Shown here one piece after another: positions 52,601 to 61,600 of a stretch of DNA of 64,000 nt (position 1 is the first letter of the stretch; each line of letters opens with the position of its first letter). The position numbers and the translations under genes are program-made. Source of the stretch: Nematostella vectensis (taxonomy: Eukaryota > Cnidaria > Anthozoa > Actiniaria > Edwardsiidae); assembly GCF_932526225.1 (NCBI RefSeq), contig NC_064047.1, positions 556,001 to 620,000 of the forward strand, read 5' to 3'. The notes beneath the pieces are model-generated. The model had not been told where the DNA came from and did not search any database. It saw nothing but the letters and a program-made list of their open reading frames with translations.

Positions 52601-55600
52601 TCACAGTGCGAAATTTCAACAATCATAAGGGTCTTTTGATCATCAATATATGTTTTCCTGCTCAGAAATTCGAAGACGATATGCTGAAGGAGGAGGACAG
52701 CTTCGATGATTTACAGAAGAAAATGGATGAAAGCAAAGCAAAACACTTGCTGCCAGAGGAAGAGGAGAGACGTCTGGCGGAGAGGGCAGACAAGATCCAG
52801 GAGCAATGGGAACGAATCAGGAGAGAACACGGGGATTACAAGAAGAGGTTGGTTCTGCATGGTGCACTTGTTATGCAAGGTGTAAAGAACAATTGCTTTC
52901 AGATGATTATTTAAAGATTTTGGCACTTAATTTGTTCCTTAAACTAATAAATGCAAACTGCGCTAAGCAGTCTATAGTTAGGAATTAACTCATGTTTTCC
53001 AGACTTACTCTTACATATTTTCTAGGCTGACTCTTCCATGTTTTCCAGGTTGACTCTTACATGTTTTCCAGGTTGACTCTTACATGTTTTCCAGGTTGAC
53101 TCTTGCATGTTTCGAGGTTGACCATTACATGTTTTCTAGGCTGACTCTTACATGTTTTCTAAGTTGACTCTTACATGTTTTCCAGGTTGACTCTTACATG
53201 TTTTCCAGGTTGACCCTTACATGTTTTCCAAGTTGACTCTTACATGTTTTCCAGGTTGACTCTTACATGTTTTCTAGGCTGACCCTTACATGTTTTCTAG
53301 GCTGACTCTTACATGTTTTCCAGGTTGACTCTTACATGTTTTCCAGGTTGACTCTTACATGTTTTCCAGGTTGACCCTGACATGTTTTCCAGGTTGACCC
53401 TTACATGTTTTCTAGGCTGACTTTTACATGTTTTCCAGGTTAACTCTTACATGTTTTCCAGGTTGACTCTTACATGTTTTCCAGGTTGACTTGTACATGT
53501 TTTCCAGGTTGACTTGTACATGTTATCCAGATTGACTTGTACATGCTTTCCAGTTTGGCTTGTACATGTTTTCCAGATTGACTTGTACATGCTTTCCAGT
53601 TTGGCTTGTACATGTTTTCCTGGTTGACTTGTACATGATTTCCAGGTTGACTCTTACATGTTTTCCAGGTTGACTTGTACATGCTTTCCAGTTTGGCTTG
53701 TACATGTTTTCCAGGTTGACTCTCACATGTTTTCTAGGCTGACTCAAGCGATGATCGTCCTACATGAGGAGCTGATGGAGGAAGTTAATGATTGGTTAGA
53801 CGAGAACGAGAAACTGGCGGACTCCATTCACGTGAAGGACGATGATATCGAGTCTGCTAAAGAGGAGTACACGCAATATACGGTAAGACAGGGTAACCGA
53901 GTCACTTGGAATAAACCCGACATACGGCAACACAGGGTGACCACGGGTCCACCCGGAATCTAGCAACACAGAGTGACCACATTGTTACAGTGTGGAATTA
54001 AAGCGGTATTATCGCCAGTTTACAAAAGAATCTATTAGAATCCGCGCTATTTTACAGGCAATCCGCTTTAAATGAACAGTTACATCCTCAAAGAAACTTT
54101 CAATTTTTAAACCTGTCGTTGATTTTCTCTCGTTACCTAGGAGCTAAAGGAGGAAATACGCGCATTCGATCCTACTTTCAAGCGTGCGATATCGCTGAGC
54201 GAAGAGTTGTTACGTGATCATCTGGTGGACCCTGATCGAGCGGAGAGTTACGAGAAAGAGATCGAGTCTCTTGAGGAGCGCATGAATGTGCTTGAACTCA
54301 AGACTATGGACAACGGAACCAAGTGAGTAGGGAGTTTATTAGGGAAGTGGTGATAGTGTTGATGTGGTGGTAGTGGCGATAGAGATGATGGTAATATGAT
54401 GGCGATGGTGGTGCCGATGATGATGTTATGATGACGATAGTGTTGGTATTGTTCTTGGTGGTGTTGGAGACGATGACAATGCCGATAATAGTAATGTTAG
54501 TGACAATTATAATGTTGGTTGTAGTCGGAAGTTGTTGTTCTGATGATGATTTCTGTGATTGTGATAACAGTTATAATCGAAGGCTGGGTATTTTCAGGAT
54601 GATCACGATGTCAAGTAATTAACTGCTGATAGTAATTGCTATTGCTACCACAAATCATGACACTGTTTATCTGCAGGTTTTCAGTCGCGTTCGCACGGCG
54701 CCTCACCACCCGTCTGGATGACGCGGAGGTATCGCTCACTGCTGTCGAGTCGCGACTGGGACAGGATGACCCTGGATATGTTGACCTGGACAGCTCCAAG
54801 AAGCAGCTCGAATCCAGCAAGGTAACAACGTTGAACCTGGTTAAAAAGGACACACCTAGACCCACAAAACTCTCCTTGTACAGAAGAACCCAGTTAAAAA
54901 GGGCAGCTTTGGGCCTACAAGACTCTTCTTACACAGTAGAAGCTCGTTAAAAAGGACACCATTAGGAACTACTAGATTCTTTTTATACAGTAGAACCTCG
55001 TTAATAAGGATACCTTTGGGACCTACAAGACTCTTCGTATACAGTAGAATCTCGTTAAGAAGGACTCCATTAGGACCTACAAGACTCTTCGTATACAGTA
55101 GAACCTCGTTAAGAAGGATACCTTTGGGACCTAGAAGACTCTTCTTATACAGTAGAACCCCGTTAATAAGGACACCATTAGGGCCTACAAGACTCTTCGT
55201 ATACAGTAGAACCTCGTTAAGAAGGATACCTTTGGGACCTACAAGACTCTTCTTATACAGTAGAACCCCGTTAATAAGGGCACCATAAGGACCTACAAGA
55301 CTCTTCTTATACAGTAGAACCTCGTTAAGAAAGACTCCATTAGGACCTACAACACTGTCCTTATACAGTAGAACCTCGTTAATAAGGACACCGCTAGGAC
55401 CTACAAGACTCTTTTTATACAGTAGAACCCCGTTAATAAGGTCACCGCTAGGACTTACAAGACTGTCCTTATACAATAGAACCTCGTTAATAAGGTCACC
55501 GCGAAGGCCTACAAGACTTCTTATACAGTAGAACCTCGATAATAACGACACCTCTTGATACTTTTCTTATACAGTAGAATTCTGTTTTCCAAGTCACACC

Positions 55601-58600
55601 CCTGTGTGACCAACCCAATTCTTTATATAAAAGGATGTCCTTATTCAAAAATTCAAGGTGTGAAGATTATGCACCAGTGTTTCATCGGATTTTTGTTCAT
55701 TATGAGGTGTTTTTATTAAGTGGTTATCTGCAGACTTGGGCTCTACTGCAATTTTTATTTTACTAGTAGGGGAATCGGAAATAACCTCTCTTGGCGAGTA
55801 AAAAAAACTTCAGCCAGAGCCACACTCGTGTGACAATGCCCCTGTGTTAAAAAGATCTAAAACCACTTCTGTGTGAAAAAAAAACTTACAAATTGATTAA
55901 AACGCACGTGTACGTTGCAGGCATTTATGAATGAGGTGTCCGATACTAACCGGACAGTGACCGAGATTGTGTCCGAGGCAGAGGTCCTAGTAAATGGAGA
56001 GTACTTCAAGAAACATGAGGAGGAACACTTCCGCGGGCGAACCGACAAGATCCGCAAACGAAACGACGCCATTACTCAGCAGGCCGAACAAGAAAAGAAA
56101 CGGTTAGTGTGTTACAAAACAGTATTTTTTTTTCAATTTAAAATGCATATAGCAAATTCATGAATTAGATCAAATAACACACCTTAGCCAGGAAATAATT
56201 TTGTAAAACAGTCATGATATTGCTTTTGTTGTTGATGGTCTCACTTGCTCTCGGCGCAGTGCCGATAATCGTTTTTCCTTTGTTGTGATTGTCGTCATGT
56301 ATTTGTCGTATGTCGTTTTTTGCCTGTCGTTGATCGTTTTCACACTTTGATTGCCTGTTGTTAGTTTGTCGTTAATTGTTTGTCTTGGATCGTCTGTCGC
56401 TAATCGTTTGTTTTTGTCTTGAAGGGTTTTCGACACTTACATCCTGCTTCTGAGGCAGCATCTCAACAAAATGGATGACTGGCTCACAAAAGCCGAGAAA
56501 CGAATTGCTGCGACCGAGGAAATAGGGCCTGGGTACGACGCTGTCCAGAAACAGCAAGATGAGCACCAGGTGAGTGTGAAAACGAGACATTGGGGGGAGG
56601 GGAGATGGTTGGATTCTCGCTGTGTAGAAACAACTAGGGGAAGCCGGGTGGAGAAGGCCTGTCACCATACAGATACAACACGACGAACAAGACGAAAAAT
56701 CCACCTCCATTAAGCGAGACCTCTATAAAACAGACACATTTCCGACCCGAGGGTGTCCGTTATATAGGGGTTCTTCTGTATGTTTGTTGTATGGTGGTCC
56801 CGAGGGTGTCCGTTATATGGAGGTACCACTGTATGTTTGTTGTATGGTGGTCCCGAGGGTGTCCGTTATATGGAGGTTCTAATGTATGTTTGTTATGTGG
56901 TGGTCCCGAGGGTGTCCGTTATATGGAGGTTCTACTGTATGTTTGTTATGTGGTGGTCCCGGGGGTGTCCGTTATATGGAGGTTCCACTGAATGTTAGTT
57001 ATGTGATGGTCCCTAGAGTGTCCGTTATATGGAGGTTCTACTGAATGTTAGTTATGTGATGGTCCCTAGAGTGTCCGTTATATGGAGGTTCTACTGAATG
57101 TTAGTTATGTGATGGTCCCTAGAGTGCCCGTTATATGGAGGTTCTACTGTATGTTTGTTATGTAGTGGTCCCGAGGGTGTCCGTTATATGGAGGTTCTAC
57201 TGTATGTCTGTTATGTGGTGGTCCAGAGTGTGTCCGTTATATGGAGGTTCTACTGTATGTTTGTTATGTGGTGGTCCCGAGAGTGTCCGTTATTTGGAGG
57301 TTCTACTGTATGTCTGTTATGTGGTGGTCCCGAGGGTGTCCGTTATATGGAGGTTCTACTGTATGTTTGCTATGTGGTGGTCCCGAGGGTGTCCGTTATA
57401 TGGAGGTTCTACTGTATGTTTGTTATGTGGTGGTCCCGAGGGTGTCCGTTATATGGAGGTTCTACTGTATGTTTGCTATGTGGTGGTCCCGAGAGTGTCC
57501 GTTATTTGGAGGTTCTACTGTATGTTTGTTATGTGGTGGTCCCGAGGGTGTCCGTTATATGGAGGTTCTACTGTATGTTTGCTATGTAGTGGTCCCGAGG
57601 GTGTCCGTTATATGGAGGTTCTACTGTATGTTTGTTATGTGGTGGTCCCGAGTGTGTCCGTTATATGGAGGTTCTACTGTATGTTTGTTATGTGGTGGTC
57701 CCGAGAGTGTCCGTTATTTGGAGGTTCTACTGTATGTCTGTTATGTGGTGGTCCCGAGGGTGTCCGTTATATGGAGGTTCTACTGTATGTTTGCTATGTG
57801 GTGGTCCTGAGGGTGTCCGTTATATGGAGGTTCTACTGTATGTTTGCTATGTGGTGGTCCCGAGGGTGTCCGTTATATGGAGGTTCTACTGTATGTTTGC
57901 TATGTGGTGGTCCCGAGGGTGTCCGTTATATGGAGGTTCTACTGTATGTTTGTTATGTGGTGGTCCCGAGGGTGTCCGTTATATGGAGGTTCTACTGTAT
58001 GTTTATTGTATGGTGGTCCCGAGGGTGTCCGTTATATGGAGGTTCTACTGTATGTTTGTTATGTGGTGGTCCCGAGGGTGTCCGTTATATGGAGGTTCTA
58101 CTGTATGTTTGTTATGTGGTGGTCCCGGGGGTGTCCGTTATATGGAGGTTCCACTGAATGTTAGTTATGTGATGGTCCCTAGAGTGTCCGTTATATGGAG
58201 GTTCTACTGAATGTTAGTTATGTGATGGTCCCTAGAGTGTCCGTTATATGGAGGTTCTACTGTATGTTTGTTATGTGGTGGTCCCGAGGGTGTCCGTTAT
58301 ATGGAGGTTCTACTGTATGTTTGTTATGTGGTGGTCCCGAGGGTGTCCGTTATATGGAGGTTCTACTGTATGTTTGTTTTATGGTGGTCCCGAGGGTGTC
58401 CGTTATATGGAGGTTCTACTGTATGTTTGTTATGTGGTGGTCCCGAGGGTGTCCGTTATATGGAGGTTCTACTGTATGTTTGTTATGTGGTGGTCCCGAG
58501 GGTGTCCGTTATATGGAGGTTCTACTGTATGTTTGTTATGTGGTGGTCCCGAGGGTGTCCGTTATATGGAGGTTCTACTGTATGTTTGTTATGTGGTGGT

Positions 58601-61600
58601 CCCGAGGGTGTCCGTTATATGGAGGTTCTACTGTATGTTTGTTATGTGGTGGTCCCGAGGGTGTCCGTTATATGGAGGTTCTACTGTATGTTTGTTTTAT
58701 GGTGGTCCCGAGGGTGTCCGTTATATGGAGGTTCTACTGTATGTTTGTTATGTGGTGGTCCCGAGGGTGTCCGTTATATGGAGGTTCTACTGTATGTTTG
58801 TTATGTGGTGGTCCCGAGGGTGTCCGTTATATGGAGGTTCTACTGTATGTTTGTTATGTGGTGGTCCCGAGGGTGTCCGTTATATGGAGGTTCTACTGTA
58901 TGTTATATGGTGGTCCCGAGGGTGTCCGTTATATGGAGGTTCTACTGTATGTTTGTTATGTGGCGGTCCCGAGGGTGTCCGTTATATGGAGGTTCTACTG
59001 TATGTTATATGGTGGTCCCGAGGGTGTCCGTTATATGGAGGTTCTACTGTATGTTTGTTATGTGGTGGTCCCGAGGGTGTCCGTTATATGGAGGTTCTAT
59101 TGTATGTTATATGGTGGTCCCTAGAGTGTCCGTTATATGGAGGTTCTACTGTATGTTTGTTATGTAGTGGTTCCGAGGGTGTCCGTTATATGGAGGTTCT
59201 ACTGTATGTCTGTTATGTGGTGGTCCCGAGTGTGTCCGTTATATGGAGGTTCTACTGTATGTTTGTTATGTGGTGGTCCCGAGAGTGTCCGTTATTTGGA
59301 GGTTCTACTTTATATCTGTTATGTGGTGGTCCCGAGGGTGTCCGTTATATGGAGGTTCTACTGTATGTTTGTATGTGGTGGTCCCGAGGGTGTCCGTTAT
59401 ATGGAGGTTCTACTGTATGTTTGTTATGTGGTGGTCCCGAGGGTGTCCGTTATATGGAGGTTCTACTGTATGTTTGTTGTATGGTGGTCCCGAGGGTGTC
59501 CGTTATACGGAGGTTCTACTGTATGTTTGTTATGTGGTGGTCCCGAGGGTGTCCGTTATATGGAGGTTCTACTGTATGTTTGTTATGTGGTGGTCCCGGG
59601 GGTGTCCGTTATATGGAGGTTCCACTGAATGTTAGTTATGTGATGGTCCCTAGAGTGTCCGTTATATGGAGGTTCTACTGAATGTTAGTTATGTGATGGT
59701 CCCTAGAGTGTCCGTTATATGGAGGTTCTACTGTATGTTTGTTATGTGGTGGTCCCGAGGGTGTCCGTTATATGGAGGTTCTACTGTATGTTTGTTATGT
59801 GGTGGTCCCGAGGGTGTCCGTTATATGGGGGTTCCACTGTATGTTTATAAGTGGCCCCAGGCTTTCTGTTATATGTAGGCACCAGTAATTTTTTGTTATG
59901 TTGTGGCAGCGGTTCCAAGACGAGATCCGCGAGCACTCAATGATAACTGTCATCCTCGAGTTGGACATCACGGATCCCACCATCAACGAGAGTGTACAGG
60001 GGCAAGTGAAGAGCCTCAGCGAGAGATGGGCGTCTGTCTGGAGGTGGTCAGAGGAGCGAAGGTCAGTCACGCAACTACACTAATAGAATAAGTTTAGTCA
60101 CGCAACTGCAATAATAGAATAAGTTTAGTCACGCAACTACACTAATAGAATAAGTTTAGTCACGCAACTACACTAATAGAATAAGTTTAGTCACGCAACT
60201 ACAATAATAGAATAAGTTTAGTCACGCACCTACACTAATAGAATAAGTTTAGTCACGCAACTACAATAATAGAATAAGTTTAGTCACGCAACTACAATAA
60301 TAGAGGTCAATTACTCTGCTACACTATAAGAATAAGGTCAGTCACGCAACTACATTGTTAGAATAAGGTCAGTCACGCAACTACATTATTAGAATAAGGT
60401 CAGTCACTCATCCACGTTCTAAGGGGCACATCTGATTATTATTGTCAAAGGACGTAATAGATTATTGTCAAAGGACGTAATAGATTATTGTCAAAGGACG
60501 TAATAGATGATTGTCAAAGGACGTAATAGATGATTGTCAAAGGGCGTGAATGGTTGATTGACAGTCTCCCATGGTTGCAGGGCCCGACTGGTTCGGATGC
60601 TGAATGAGTGGCAGAAGTATCGCGATGAGCAGCTTGTTCTACTCAACTGGTTGTCTGGTAAGGAGAAGGTGCTAAAGGACATGGGAGGCACCGACCTGTC
60701 AGACGAGGAGGAGGTCGCGAAACACCTCGACCAGCTCAAGGTGCGTAGGGTCCGGGATGCGTAAGGAACCAAGAAAGTCTGGAGGTGATGATGATGATGA
60801 TGGTGGTGGCGGTGATGATGATGATGATGAGGAGGAGGAGGAGGAGGAGGAGGAGGATGTGGCTGTTAATGAGGATGACGAAGATAGTGACGGCGACGGT
60901 GATGTTGATAATTATGATGATGGTGATGACGATGACTAAGACGATGACGATGGTAAGAACCTATGTCTCCTAATGATAAATGTAACGCATTTCTCCTCAG
61001 AATAACGAGAAAGAGCTGGACGAGCAAGGAATTCGCCTGCAGACTCTACACAAGACAGGCGAGGACCTGCTCCGCGATGGCGACCCTGAAGACCCGTCAA
61101 CAAAAGACATTCAGCAGCAACTCGCAGACTTCGACGAGTGCTGGAATGACTTGGCTAAACAAGTAATCGAACGAATACACACGGTAAGACCAAACAGCCA
61201 TATTCCTTGTCTGACCATGTACTTCTAGTCTGAATCAATGTTATTGTCCTCAGCTTGAGTCGTCTCAGAGCAAGCTAAAGGAGTTCCACGAAGAAATGGC
61301 GGCCGTAAGCGATTGGATGGATGACGTGGAAAAGATAATCGCGCAATTCAGCCCAGGAATGGACGCCGAGGCGGCGACGGACCTGCAAGCCAAAGTTGAG
61401 GTGAGCTAACAGACGAACCTACAAGAAAAAATAGAGGTGAGCTAGCAGTGGGACCTACAAGGTAAAGTATTAGTGAGTTAACAGACGGGCCTACAAGCCA
61501 AATAGAGGTAAGCTTACAGACGGTCCTACACGCCAAAGTAAAGGTGAGCTAACAGACGGACCTACAAGCCAAAGTAGAGGTGAGCTAACAGACGGACTTA

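Noticed and set aside
56780-59681. Overlapping + strand ORFs up to 477 codons
   Set aside because: The 53-bp unit is stop-free in all frames, giving the same peptide in three frames; lies within an intron.
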